NCBI GenBank assembly: GCA_016125355.1 | Contig: WGLX01000011.1 | Coordinates: 1 to 60,263, forward strand | Source of the DNA: Actinomycetales bacterium | GTDB lineage: Bacteria; Actinomycetota; Actinomycetes; S36-B12 | Reading direction: 5' to 3' | DNA: 60,263 bases | In this document: positions 16,362-24,603 of the stretch, one piece after another | Numbering within the stretch: position 1 is the first letter of the stretch | Layout: each line of letters starts with the position of its first letter | Made by a program: the position numbers and the translations under genes | The notes under the pieces: generated by a model | What the model was told of the DNA's origin: nothing | The model's database searches: none | The model's input: the letters and a program-made list of their open reading frames with translations, nothing else

Positions 16362-17720
16362 ATGCTTCACGATCTGGCCGAGACCCGCCGCATTCTGGAG
16401 ACCCAGGACATCGACGTCGTCCGACTGATCTTCCCCGACATCCTCGGGATCACCCGATCCAAGGACCTCCTCGTCTCGCAGATCGAGCGCGCGGCGGCCC
16501 ACGGTCCGGCGTTCTGCCAGGGCACCTGGGTGACCACGACGCGCGGCGGCGTCCTCGACGCCGGCGCCGGGACCGGCAGCATCGAGGATGGCCTGCCGGA
16601 CATGGTCTCCAAGCTCGACACCGACACGATCCGCCCGATTCCGTGGCTGCCCGGTGTCGCCTACGCCATCGCGGACATCGACAATCCCGACGGGTCTCGC
16701 AGCACCATCGCCCCTCGCGCCGTTCTCCGTTCCGTGCTGGACGAGTACGACAAGGAGGGCCTGATCCCGGTCTGCGGGCCGGAGCTCGAGTTCTACATCG
16801 CCCAGCGCACCGACGACGGCTGGGCTCGCTGCATCGACAAGACCGGACGGGTCTACATGACCGGTGCCCTCGTCGACCCCGCGGGTCACTACCTGCACCT
16901 CCTGCGGATGCTCGACCAGCTCAACGTGGGGGCGTTCGCCGGCAACCACGAGTTCTCTCCCTCGCAGTACGAGATCAACCTGTGGCACAGCGAGGCCATG
17001 GACGCAGCCGACCGCACGTTCCTCTTCAAGACTGCCGTCAAGGACGTCCTCGCCGAGCGCGGCGTCCTCGGCACCTTCCTCGGCAAGCCCTGGAACGACG
17101 AGGGCGGCAGCGGGTTCCACCTGCACTTCTCCGTGACCGATCCCAGCGGCATGAACAAGATGCACGACGGTGGCGCGGGTCTGTCGGAGGTTGCCCTGCA
17201 GATGATCGCGGGCGTCATCGAGCACGCCCCCGCCATCGCCGCCTTCACCAACCCCACCGTCAACGCCTACAAGCGCCTCGGGCCCGACACCCTCGCGCCC
17301 TACCGGTCCAACTGGGGCTACGACAACCGCTCCACGATGCTGCGCATCCCGCCGGAGCGGGGACAGGGGACCAGGCTCGAGCTCCGCATCGGTGACGGGA
17401 CGGCCAACCCGTACATCGTCCTGGCGGTCGTCCTTGCCGCGGCCCTCGACGGCGTCCGCCGCGGACTCACCCCGCCGCCGGCGGCCGAGGGCTGGGCCTA
17501 CGAGGACGAGAGCAGCCCGGTGCTGCCGATGACGCTGCGCGAGGCCCTGGATGCCCTCGAGGCGGACGGTGGCCTGCGCCACCTCCTTCCGAGCGACTTC
17601 ATCGACGTCTTCGTGACGATGAAGCGCGACGAGGCCGACCGGTACGACGCCGAGGTCGAGGATCCGTCCACCCGCGACACGACCCGCTGGGAGCTCGAGG
17701 AGTACATCGAGGACCTGTAG
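16362..17720 (+). CDS. glutamine synthetase-like gamma-glutamyl amine ligase
   Basis: 452 residues with GS catalytic-domain signatures: CGPELEFY (metal-binding acids), NHEFSPSQYEIN, GFHLHFSV, NPTVNAYKRL and TRLELRIGDG. The ATG at 16362 follows AAGGAG and is preferred over an in-frame TTG at 16329, which lies close to the operator. GS-like proteins outside nitrogen assimilation ligate glutamate to polyamines, ethanolamine, alkylamines or aniline. The divergent glutaminase-type hydrolase (15525-16235), the PuuD-like gene and a permease under the same putative operator support an amine substrate over ammonia. Confidence 0.88.
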   Translation: MLHDLAETRRILETQDIDVVRLIFPDILGITRSKDLLVSQIERAAAHGPAFCQGTWVTTTRGGVLDAGAGTGSIEDGLPDMVSKLDTDTIRPIPWLPGVAYAIADIDNPDGSRSTIAPRAVLRSVLDEYDKEGLIPVCGPELEFYIAQRTDDGWARCIDKTGRVYMTGALVDPAGHYLHLLRMLDQLNVGAFAGNHEFSPSQYEINLWHSEAMDAADRTFLFKTAVKDVLAERGVLGTFLGKPWNDEGGSGFHLHFSVTDPSGMNKMHDGGAGLSEVALQMIAGVIEHAPAIAAFTNPTVNAYKRLGPDTLAPYRSNWGYDNRSTMLRIPPERGQGTRLELRIGDGTANPYIVLAVVLAAALDGVRRGLTPPPAAEGWAYEDESSPVLPMTLREALDALEADGGLRHLLPSDFIDVFVTMKRDEADRYDAEVEDPSTRDTTRWELEEYIEDL

Positions 17721-17755
17721 TCGGGCGCCCGCCCCGCATACGCGACGATGGGCGG

Positions 17756-18601
17756 GTGTCGACCTACCTGCTGACCTTCCGCTGCCAGGACGCGCCGGGG
17801 ATCATCCACGCCGTGTCGGGCGCCCTGCTCGAGGTGGGTGCCAACGTGCTCGAGCAGGCCCAGTTCACCGACCAGGACAGCGGGCTGTTCGCCATGAGGA
17901 CGCGCTTCGAGGCGCCCGACCAGCAGCCGGAGTCGATCCGGCAGGTCGTCCTCGAGCAGGCGGGCCGCTTCGATCCGGTGATCGCCGTGAGAGCCGAGAC
18001 CCAGCGACGGCGCGCCCTGGTGATGGTGTCACGGCAGGACCACTGCCTCGTGGACCTGCTCTACCGATACGAGATCGGCGAGCTGGACGTCGAGATTCCC
18101 CTGGTGGTGTCCAACCATGAGGACTGCCGCGGCGTCGCCGAGCGGCACGGCATCCCCTTCGTCGTGCTCCCGGTGACGCCGGAGACGAAGTCCGACCAGG
18201 AGCAGAGGCTGCTCGAGCTGGTGCGCGAGCACGAGGTCGACGTGGTCGTGCTCGCCCGGTACATGCAGGTGCTCAGCGACAGCCTCTGTGCGGAGCTGCC
18301 CGGCCGCATCATCAACATCCATCACTCCTTCCTTCCGGGGTTCAAGGGCGCCCGCCCGTACCACCAGGCACATGCCCGCGGGGTGAAGCTCATCGGGGCC
18401 ACGGCGCACTTCGTCACGGCGGACCTGGACGAGGGGCCGATCATCGAGCAGGGAGTGGAGCGCGTGGACCACTCCGCGACGCCGGAGGCCCTCGCCGAGA
18501 TCGGCCGCGACGTGGAGCGCCTCGTGCTGGCGCGAGCCGTCCGGCTGTTCGCGGAGGATCGCATCGTCCTCGACGGCGCGAGGACCATCGTCTTCCGCTG
18601 A
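17756..18601 (+). CDS. purU: formyltetrahydrofolate deformylase
   Basis: 281 residues. It has an N-terminal ACT domain (about 1-85) and a C-terminal formyltransferase-like domain with INIHHSFLPGF and GATAHFV, which carry the Asn and His of the active site, plus Asp in DLDEGPI. It hydrolyses 10-formyl-THF to formate and THF. It starts 35 bases after the GS-like gene with a GTG. In such clusters PurU can recycle one-carbon units released by O- or N-demethylation, so its presence hints that a methylated substrate is demethylated here, perhaps by a P450. Confidence 0.92.
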   Translation: MSTYLLTFRCQDAPGIIHAVSGALLEVGANVLEQAQFTDQDSGLFAMRTRFEAPDQQPESIRQVVLEQAGRFDPVIAVRAETQRRRALVMVSRQDHCLVDLLYRYEIGELDVEIPLVVSNHEDCRGVAERHGIPFVVLPVTPETKSDQEQRLLELVREHEVDVVVLARYMQVLSDSLCAELPGRIINIHHSFLPGFKGARPYHQAHARGVKLIGATAHFVTADLDEGPIIEQGVERVDHSATPEALAEIGRDVERLVLARAVRLFAEDRIVLDGARTIVFR

Positions 18602-18630
18602 GTGACGCCGCCGAAGGGCGTGAGCGGGGA

Positions 18631-19800
18631 CTACCAGGTGGCGTGGAGCGTGGCGGGTGCCCGGAACTCCCAGCCACGGAAGGACACGTCGTGGGCGGGA
18701 TCGAGGGCCATGGCGGGGAGGGCCTCGACGAGGGTGCGCAGGGCGATCCGCTCCTGTCCTCGGGCGAAGGCGTGACCGGCGCAGAAGTGCGGTCCGTAGC
18801 CGAAGGCGGCGTTGGGCCGTCGTTCCCGTCGGATGTCGAACAGGTCCGGATCGTCGAACTCGGCCTCGTCGCGGCAGGCGCTTGCCACCACGGCGCCGAC
18901 GGCTGATCCGGCCGGGATGACCGTGCCGGCGACCTCGACGTCGATCACCGCCTGACGGGTCTGGGTGCCGATGGGCGCCACCCAGCGCAGCCCCTCGTGG
19001 ACGGCGTCGTCCCAGCGCTCCGGCTCGGCGCGCACGAGATCCATCTGGTCGGGGTCGGCGAGCAGCCCGTAGAGGCATGACCCGGCGCCGTGCCCGGGCT
19101 CCTGCATCCCGCCCAGGATGATCACCTTGAGGGAGGGGAGCACCTCCTCGATGGCCCGCATACGCCCCACCGTGAGCATCGAGGCGATGGTCGAGCCGTC
19201 GGGCTTGTCGCGCAGGATCTCCATGAGGGGACGCAGCTCGGCATCGATGCGGCGGGCCGTGTCGTCGCTGATGCGCTGCTTCTCCGGGTCGTTCTCGAAG
19301 TTGATGGCACCCATCGCCAGGCCGTGGAACCAGTCTTGCAGGGTCTCGGCGGACAGGTGCCCCAGCCCGAGGACGGCCTCGAGGCTGAGCACCGAGATCG
19401 GCTCGAAGTAGGCGGTCATGAGGTCGGCTCGCCGCTCGGGCCGGGCCAACAAGGATGCCAGCGCGGCGTCGGCGATGGGGGAGACGAGGTCGTCGATGTA
19501 GCCGGCCACCACCCGTGGCTTGTAGGTGGCGTCGAGGCTGCGCCGCAGGTCGAGGTGGCGCTCGCCGTCGACGGTGAGGATGGTGGGGCCGCCGAACGAC
19601 CGGTCCAGGGGCGAGCTGTCGACATGCGCCGAGAAGAGCTCGGGGTGCGTGGTGACGAACTCGACGTCCGCGGCCCGGGTCACCAGCCACAGGTTGACGC
19701 ATGGCACCCACGCGGCGGGCTCCTCCGCCCGGAGGCGGGCGTAGATGGGGTAGGGATCCGCCTCCAGCTCCTCGACGGTGATGGTCTCCGCGAAGGTCAC
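18631..19800 (-). CDS. cytochrome P450 with an atypical I-helix motif
   Basis: 389 residues. ExxR is in HEGLRW and the haem loop is FGYGPHFCAG (Cys340). The I-helix segment reads LGGMQEPGHGAG, so the conserved acid-threonine pair (usually ET) is Glu-Pro; the threonine that helps deliver protons to bound oxygen is missing. Such QEP-type P450s exist in actinobacteria, but the chemistry is often undefined. The GTG start overlaps the stop of the upstream luciferase-like gene, so the two are co-transcribed. Confidence 0.88.
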   Translation of the reverse strand: MTFAETITVEELEADPYPIYARLRAEEPAAWVPCVNLWLVTRAADVEFVTTHPELFSAHVDSSPLDRSFGGPTILTVDGERHLDLRRSLDATYKPRVVAGYIDDLVSPIADAALASLLARPERRADLMTAYFEPISVLSLEAVLGLGHLSAETLQDWFHGLAMGAINFENDPEKQRISDDTARRIDAELRPLMEILRDKPDGSTIASMLTVGRMRAIEEVLPSLKVIILGGMQEPGHGAGSCLYGLLADPDQMDLVRAEPERWDDAVHEGLRWVAPIGTQTRQAVIDVEVAGTVIPAGSAVGAVVASACRDEAEFDDPDLFDIRRERRPNAAFGYGPHFCAGHAFARGQERIALRTLVEALPAMALDPAHDVSFRGWEFRAPATLHATW

Positions 19801-20732
19801 GGCCCGAATGCTGCCACGCGCTCCATTACCTCGCGGCAGAACGCGGCATGCTGCCCGCGGTCGTCGATGAAGATGGACGGCTTGATCGCGAAGGTCGTGA
19901 AGCCGAGCGACTGCTGGCGTGGGATCTCCTCCAGGGCCTCGGGCAGCGGGGCGACGGAGTGGTCGTCCGGGAATGCCACGCGCGTGCCTCCGACGAGCTC
20001 GAAGTCGTCGGTCGACCGGCCCGCGTCCTGCAATGCGCTGCGCAGGTTCGCGATGTCCTCCTCATCCACGCGACCGACGGGGTGGAAGCCGCGGCCGTAC
20101 CGGACCAGCCGCTCGACCACCTTGCCGTGCACGCGCTCGCCCCCGAACCACATCGTCGGTCCTTCGGGGCGCCAGGGCTTCGGCTCGAGGTACACGTGGT
20201 CGAAGGAGAAGAACTCGCCGTGGTGGGTGACCGGGGACCGGGACCACACCTGCGACCAGATCGAGAGCTGCTCGTCGAGGATCCGCCCTCGCCTCGTGAA
20301 CGGGACGCCCAGGGCGTCGTACTCGTCGCGATGCCAGCTGACGGTGGGCTGGATGACCAGTCGGCCTTCGCTCAGCAGGTCGAGGCCTGCGAGGTCGTGG
20401 GCCAGCACCAGCGGGTGCCGCAGGGGGGCGATGAGGGCGATCGCCCCGATGCGGATGCGCGTCGTGGCCGCGGCGATGGCGCTCAGCAGGACGAGATTGG
20501 ACGGCCAGGGGGTGGCCGGGTCCTGGTTACCAGGCATCGCATAGTCCCGGGGGTTGGCCATCCGACCCTGGTCGCCGGCACTCGGGCCGAGGAGCACGTG
20601 ATCGCTCACCATCACCATGTCGAAGCCGGCATCCTCGGCCTCCTGGGCCATGCGGACCAGTCCGCGCAGGTCGCGCGGATCCGTCATGGTCCAGTTCTCG
20701 GTCAGGACACTCACCATGCGTGGAGTGGACAT
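19797..20732 (-). CDS. luciferase-like (LLM class) flavin/F420-dependent oxidoreductase
   Basis: 311 residues forming a TIM-barrel LLM protein. Visible landmarks are the N-terminal strand with VLTENW, the SDHVLLG turn, TRIRIGAIALIAPLRHP, and the Trp-rich MWFGGERVHGK segment. Members use F420 or FMNH2 for oxidation or monooxygenation. The start is placed at 20732 (MSTPRMV); the frame is open further upstream without support. It is divergent from the APC permease and precedes a P450 by overlap. Confidence 0.85.
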   Translation of the reverse strand: MSTPRMVSVLTENWTMTDPRDLRGLVRMAQEAEDAGFDMVMVSDHVLLGPSAGDQGRMANPRDYAMPGNQDPATPWPSNLVLLSAIAAATTRIRIGAIALIAPLRHPLVLAHDLAGLDLLSEGRLVIQPTVSWHRDEYDALGVPFTRRGRILDEQLSIWSQVWSRSPVTHHGEFFSFDHVYLEPKPWRPEGPTMWFGGERVHGKVVERLVRYGRGFHPVGRVDEEDIANLRSALQDAGRSTDDFELVGGTRVAFPDDHSVAPLPEALEEIPRQQSLGFTTFAIKPSIFIDDRGQHAAFCREVMERVAAFGP

Positions 20733-20871
20733 GGGCGGAGCGTAATCGGGTGCGCAGGCCCCCGGCAGCATCGAGGAATGCCGCGAGGGGAGTGATCACG
20801 TTTAGTTCGCAATTCCGGGACATTTGACGAAAGTGCTTGCGGAGCAGCCACGGTTGCGGGACTCTTTGCCA

Positions 20872-20889
20872 TCGTTTGGCCCCGTACGA
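20872..20889. promoter_or_regulatory. putative MarR operator 5, APC permease promoter
   Basis: TCGTTTGGCCCCGTACGA, core GTTTGG-CC-CCGTAC, outer arms TCGT/ACGA. It lies 32-49 bases before the permease ATG in the divergent region between the luciferase-like gene and the permease. It is a weaker match than sites 1, 3 and 4. Confidence 0.45.
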
Positions 20890-20920
20890 CCTGCCCCCGA
20901 CCATCCCCCGTGGAGGAAGC

Positions 20921-22492
20921 ATGTCCCAAAGGGAGAATCTCCCGAAGTCCGATCAGGTGCTGGGCGCACCTGATACGGAGACGCCCGACACCACGCTGAG
21001 GCGCGGCACTCTCGGCCTCGCCGGCATCATCTTCTTCGTCGTCGCAGCGGCCGCGCCGCTGGCCGGCATGACCGGAGCCTTCCCGGTGGCCGTGGCCATC
21101 GGCAACGGCGCCGCGGCTGCCGGAATGTACGTCGCGGTCGGCGTCATCCTCCTGCTGTTCAGCGTCGGCTACGCCACAATGAGCCACTACGTCACGAACA
21201 CCGGCGCGTTCTTCGCGTACGTGGGACGTGGCCTGGGCATTGTGCCGGGCGTGGGCTCGGCCGCGGTGTCGGTGCTCGCGTACCTGGCCGTGCAGTGGGC
21301 TGTCCTCGGCTTCCTCTCCTTCCAGATGTCGTACCAGTTCGAGGCGAAGTTCGGGATCTCCCTGCCCTGGTGGCTCTACGGCATCGTGCTGATGATCATC
21401 GTGTGGGCGCTCTCCGCGCTGTCGGTCGACATCGGCGCCAAGGTCCTCGGCGTCTTCCTGACCATCGAGCTCATCGCCCTGATCGTCGTCGGCGCCGCTG
21501 CGATCTTCGACGGCGGCCCGGACGGCCCCAACTTCACGGCCTCCTTCAGCCCCAACGAGATCTTCGCCGGCGGCCTGATCGGCGGCGCAGGCATCGCGTT
21601 CTCGTTCGCCCTCGCGTCGTACATCGGCTTCGAGGCGACCGCCATCTACGGCGAGGAGTCGAAGAACCCGAAGCGCAACGTGCCCTTGGCGACCTACATC
21701 TCGGTCATCCTCATCACCGCGATCTTCGCCTTCGTCGGCTTCGGCCTGGTGACCGGCCTCGGCGCCACGGACATCCAGAACAAGGTCTTCGAGATCACGG
21801 CGGTCGACGGCGTGCCGCTCGCCGATCCGTCGGCCATGCTGTTCGGCCTCACGACCCAGTTCGTCGGCTCGTGGCTGACGGAGCTGTTCGGCTGGATCGT
21901 CCTCACGTCCCTGTTCGCGGCGCTCCTCGCCTTCCAGAACAGCGCCGCGCGCTACCTGTTCTCGATGGGTCGCGCAGGCGTCCTGACCAAGAAGCTGGAC
22001 CGCACGAACAGCCGCCAGGCGCCGCACGTGGCCACGACCGTCGTCGGCATCCTCGGCATCGTCCTGATCGTGGTCGGCGTCATCTTCAACTGGGACCCGA
22101 TCCTGAACATCTTCTACTGGTTCTCCGCCGTCGCCGTCATCGCGATCGTCTTCACCGAGATCCTCGTGAGCCTCGCGGTGATCGTGTACTTCCGGCGGAC
22201 CAAGGAGGACACCCGGCTGTGGCACACGATGATCGCGCCTATCCTCGCGATCATCGGCCTCGGCATCGGCGAGATCATGCTCATGGCCCGCTTCAACCTG
22301 TTCGCAGGGACGGCACCGGATCCGAGCATGTGTCCGGGCGATGCCGGATCCGGGTGTGGACCGTTCGAACTCAACGGCCTGGGATGGTTCCTGGTCCTGC
22401 TGCCCTACCTGTTCTTCATCATCGGACTCATCCTGGGTGCGGTCCGGCGTGACAAGGAGAACTACGACGCGGTGCACAACTTCGTCAGCTGA
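20921..22492 (+). CDS. APC superfamily amino acid/amine permease
   Basis: 523 residues with about 12 hydrophobic segments. The first begins near residue 30 with GTLGLAGIIFFVVAAAAPL, and the APC feature AFSFALASYIGFEATAIYGEE lies near the middle. Members exchange or import amino acids, polyamines or GABA across the membrane. The ATG at 20921 follows GGAGGAAGC, the best ribosome site in the region. Putative MarR operator 5 lies just upstream, linking transport to the amine-ligase and ring-cleavage genes. A long palindromic terminator follows. Confidence 0.9.
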   Translation: MSQRENLPKSDQVLGAPDTETPDTTLRRGTLGLAGIIFFVVAAAAPLAGMTGAFPVAVAIGNGAAAAGMYVAVGVILLLFSVGYATMSHYVTNTGAFFAYVGRGLGIVPGVGSAAVSVLAYLAVQWAVLGFLSFQMSYQFEAKFGISLPWWLYGIVLMIIVWALSALSVDIGAKVLGVFLTIELIALIVVGAAAIFDGGPDGPNFTASFSPNEIFAGGLIGGAGIAFSFALASYIGFEATAIYGEESKNPKRNVPLATYISVILITAIFAFVGFGLVTGLGATDIQNKVFEITAVDGVPLADPSAMLFGLTTQFVGSWLTELFGWIVLTSLFAALLAFQNSAARYLFSMGRAGVLTKKLDRTNSRQAPHVATTVVGILGIVLIVVGVIFNWDPILNIFYWFSAVAVIAIVFTEILVSLAVIVYFRRTKEDTRLWHTMIAPILAIIGLGIGEIMLMARFNLFAGTAPDPSMCPGDAGSGCGPFELNGLGWFLVLLPYLFFIIGLILGAVRRDKENYDAVHNFVS

Positions 22493-22502
22493 ACCACGGC
22501 AT

Positions 22503-22542
22503 GTGCGTGGGGCCCGGTCCGATCGGACCGGGCCCCACGCAC
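22503..22542. terminator. 40-base perfect palindrome, bidirectional terminator
   Basis: The left arm starts GTGCGTGGGGCCC and the right arm is its exact complement: 18 base pairs around GATC, itself a palindrome. It lies between the convergent permease and arsC genes, so it can end both transcripts. There is no T-tract, as is common in high-GC actinobacteria. Confidence 0.8.
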
Positions 22543-22565
22543 GTCCAGCCTCCCGCCGGCGCGGG

Positions 22566-22979
22566 TCAGGGCGTGGGGGAGATGCCCAGGTCGTCGAGCA
22601 GGGCCAGGACCCGACTGCGGATCTCGTCGCGGATCGGGCGCACGGCGGCCACGCCCTGGCCCGCGGGGTCGTCCAGCACCCAGTCCTCGTAGCGCTTGCC
22701 GGGGAAGAAGGGACAGGCGTCTCCGCAGCCCATGGTGACCACGACGTCCGACGCCTGTACGGCCTCCGTGGTGAGCACCTTGGGGATCTCGGCCCGGATG
22801 TCGATGCCCTCCTCCAGCATGGCCTCCACGACAGCGGGGTTGACCGAGTCCGCGGGCGCGGACCCGGCCGAGCGGACCTCCACCGCCCCGGCCGACAGGT
22901 GCGTGAGGTAGGCGGCGGCCATCTGCGAGCGGCCGGCATTGTGCACGCAGACGAACAGGACGGACGGCTTCTCGATCAT
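22566..22979 (-). CDS. arsC: arsenate reductase, low-molecular-weight phosphatase type
   Basis: 137 residues. The N-terminal P-loop FVCVHNAGRS holds the nucleophilic Cys and the Arg; a second redox pair lies in TMGCGDACP, and DDP supplies the general acid. It reduces arsenate to arsenite with thioredoxin or mycothiol. The ATG overlaps the Acr3 stop (ATGA), so arsC is the last gene of the ars operon. Confidence 0.93.
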   Translation of the reverse strand: MIEKPSVLFVCVHNAGRSQMAAAYLTHLSAGAVEVRSAGSAPADSVNPAVVEAMLEEGIDIRAEIPKVLTTEAVQASDVVVTMGCGDACPFFPGKRYEDWVLDDPAGQGVAAVRPIRDEIRSRVLALLDDLGISPTP

Positions 22980-24079
22980 GCGGGCTCCCGAACGCGAACG
23001 GTGGGTGACGGCCACGACCAGCGTCGGCGCAGCCAGAGCGAGACATAGACGAGGCCGACCAGGGCGGGCACCTCGATGAGCGGGCCGATGACGCCGGTCA
23101 GGGCCTGCCCGCTGGTCACGCCCCAGACGCCGATGGACACGGCGATGGCGAGCTCGAAGTTGTTGCCGGCCGCCGTGAACGCCACGGTCGCGGATCGTGC
23201 GTACGGCAGCCCCATCGCACGACTGGCGACCATCGCGGTGAACCACATCACCGCGAAGTAGATGAGCAACGGGACCGCGATCAAGGCGACGCTTGCGGGG
23301 TCGGAGGTGATCGCATCGCCTTGGAGGGCGAACATGACGACGATCGTGAACAGCAGGCCGTAGAGGGCGATCGGCGCGATCCTCGGGGCGAAGCGGGTGT
23401 CGTACCAGTCACGGCCCTTGCGGGCCACGCCCACCCGGCGGGTGAGGAAGCCGAGGGCAAGCGGGATCCCGAGGAAGACGAGGACCGCCTTGGTGATGTC
23501 CCACGTGGAGAACTGCACGTCCTGGGTGTCGAGGCCCAGCCACCCCGGCAGTATGGCCAGGTAGAAGGTGCCCAGCAGCGCGTAGGCGAGGATCTGGAAC
23601 ACCGAGTTGATCGCCACCAGCAGGGCGCCCGCCTCGCGGTCCCCGCAGGCGAGGTCGTTCCAGATGAGCACCATCGCGATGCAGCGAGCGAGGCCGATGA
23701 CGATCAGGCCGGTGCGGAACGCCGGGTAGTCGGCCAGGAAGACCCAGGCGAGGACGAACATGAGCAGCGGCCCGACGAGCCAGTTCAGGACGAGGGACAG
23801 CCACAGCATGCGCCGGTCGCCGGCGAGGTGGCCGATCTCCTCGTACTTCACCCGGGCGAGGACGGGGTACATCATCGCGAACAGCCCCACGGCGATGAGC
23901 AGGCTGGTGTTGTCGACCGTGACGGCGTCGAGGGCTCCCTGCAGCCCGGGAACGACGCGTCCGAGGACGAGGCCGGCCGCCATGGCGAGGACGATCCACA
24001 GCGGGAGGAACCGGTCGAGCGTCGAGAGGCGCCCGATGACCTCGGTCTCGGTGGCGTCGCGCGGGTCGGTGGCGGTCAT
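22976..24079 (-). CDS. acr3: arsenite efflux permease of the ACR3 family
   Basis: 367 residues with about ten transmembrane helices. The ACR3 signature GLARCIAMVLIWNDLACGD includes the conserved cysteine in helix 4 required for arsenite transport; FTAAGNNFELAIAV is the other conserved helix. The start at 24079 overlaps the upstream stop by four bases. It exports the arsenite formed by ArsC. Confidence 0.93.
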   Translation of the reverse strand: MTATDPRDATETEVIGRLSTLDRFLPLWIVLAMAAGLVLGRVVPGLQGALDAVTVDNTSLLIAVGLFAMMYPVLARVKYEEIGHLAGDRRMLWLSLVLNWLVGPLLMFVLAWVFLADYPAFRTGLIVIGLARCIAMVLIWNDLACGDREAGALLVAINSVFQILAYALLGTFYLAILPGWLGLDTQDVQFSTWDITKAVLVFLGIPLALGFLTRRVGVARKGRDWYDTRFAPRIAPIALYGLLFTIVVMFALQGDAITSDPASVALIAVPLLIYFAVMWFTAMVASRAMGLPYARSATVAFTAAGNNFELAIAVSIGVWGVTSGQALTGVIGPLIEVPALVGLVYVSLWLRRRWSWPSPTVRVREPA

Positions 24080-24546
24080 GCGGATGCGGGGGACGAGCAG
24101 CACGCGCTCCCGGAGTCATCGGCTGCCAGCGGGAGGCTGGTCCTCGCCCCGGCGGCCGATTCGGGGTTGTCGTCCTTGACGACGTACACCTCCCAGGGGG
24201 CACCCGCCGGGTCGTGGACCCAGACCTTGTCCTGGAGTGCGTAGCAGCAGGTCGTGTCCGTCTCGTCGAGCGTGGTCAGTCCCGCGGTCGCGAGGCGGGA
24301 CGCGGCCGCCGTGACGGCATCGGCGGTGAACACCTCGACGCCGAGGTGGTTGAGGGCGCCGGCGGTGCCGCTGCCGCGCTCCGAGTCCGGGACCTCGATG
24401 AGGACGAGCTTGAGGGGCGGGTCCTCGATGGCGAAGTTGGCGTAGCCGGGACGCCGCTTGTACGGCCCGGTGCCGAACAGCGTCGTGTAGAACGTGACGC
24501 TCGCCTCGAGGTCGGACACGTTCAGGGCCAACTGCACTCGCGACAT
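24076..24546 (-). CDS. ArsI/CadI-type vicinal oxygen chelate protein
   Basis: 156 residues with the glyoxalase/VOC fold. The diagnostic segment DTTCCYALQDKVWV carries the vicinal cysteine pair that binds As(III) in ArsI C-As lyases and is shared with mycobacterial cadmium-induced CadI; His in NHLGVEV and Glu in WEVYV are candidate Fe(II) ligands. ArsI cleaves methyl- or aryl-arsenic bonds. A further CC pair sits near the C-terminus (SGSACCSS). First gene of the operon, divergent from arsR. Confidence 0.87.
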   Translation of the reverse strand: MSRVQLALNVSDLEASVTFYTTLFGTGPYKRRPGYANFAIEDPPLKLVLIEVPDSERGSGTAGALNHLGVEVFTADAVTAAASRLATAGLTTLDETDTTCCYALQDKVWVHDPAGAPWEVYVVKDDNPESAAGARTSLPLAADDSGSACCSSPASA

Positions 24547-24563
24547 GGCGCTCTCCCCATCGA

Positions 24564-24603
24564 CATTCATCGATATGGAAGGTAGCATCCGGATCGATGG
24601 ATG
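24564..24603. promoter_or_regulatory. putative ArsR operator, divergent ars promoter
   Basis: CATTCATCGAT (24564-24574) and ATCGATGGATG (24593-24603) form an 11-base inverted repeat with one mismatch and an 18-base spacer. It spans the start region of arsR and the promoter of the ars operon, the expected site for ArsR. Confidence 0.6.

Noticed and set aside
18602-18630. Short hairpin ACGCC/GGCGT between purU and the P450 gene
   Set aside because: A five-pair stem is too weak to call a terminator.
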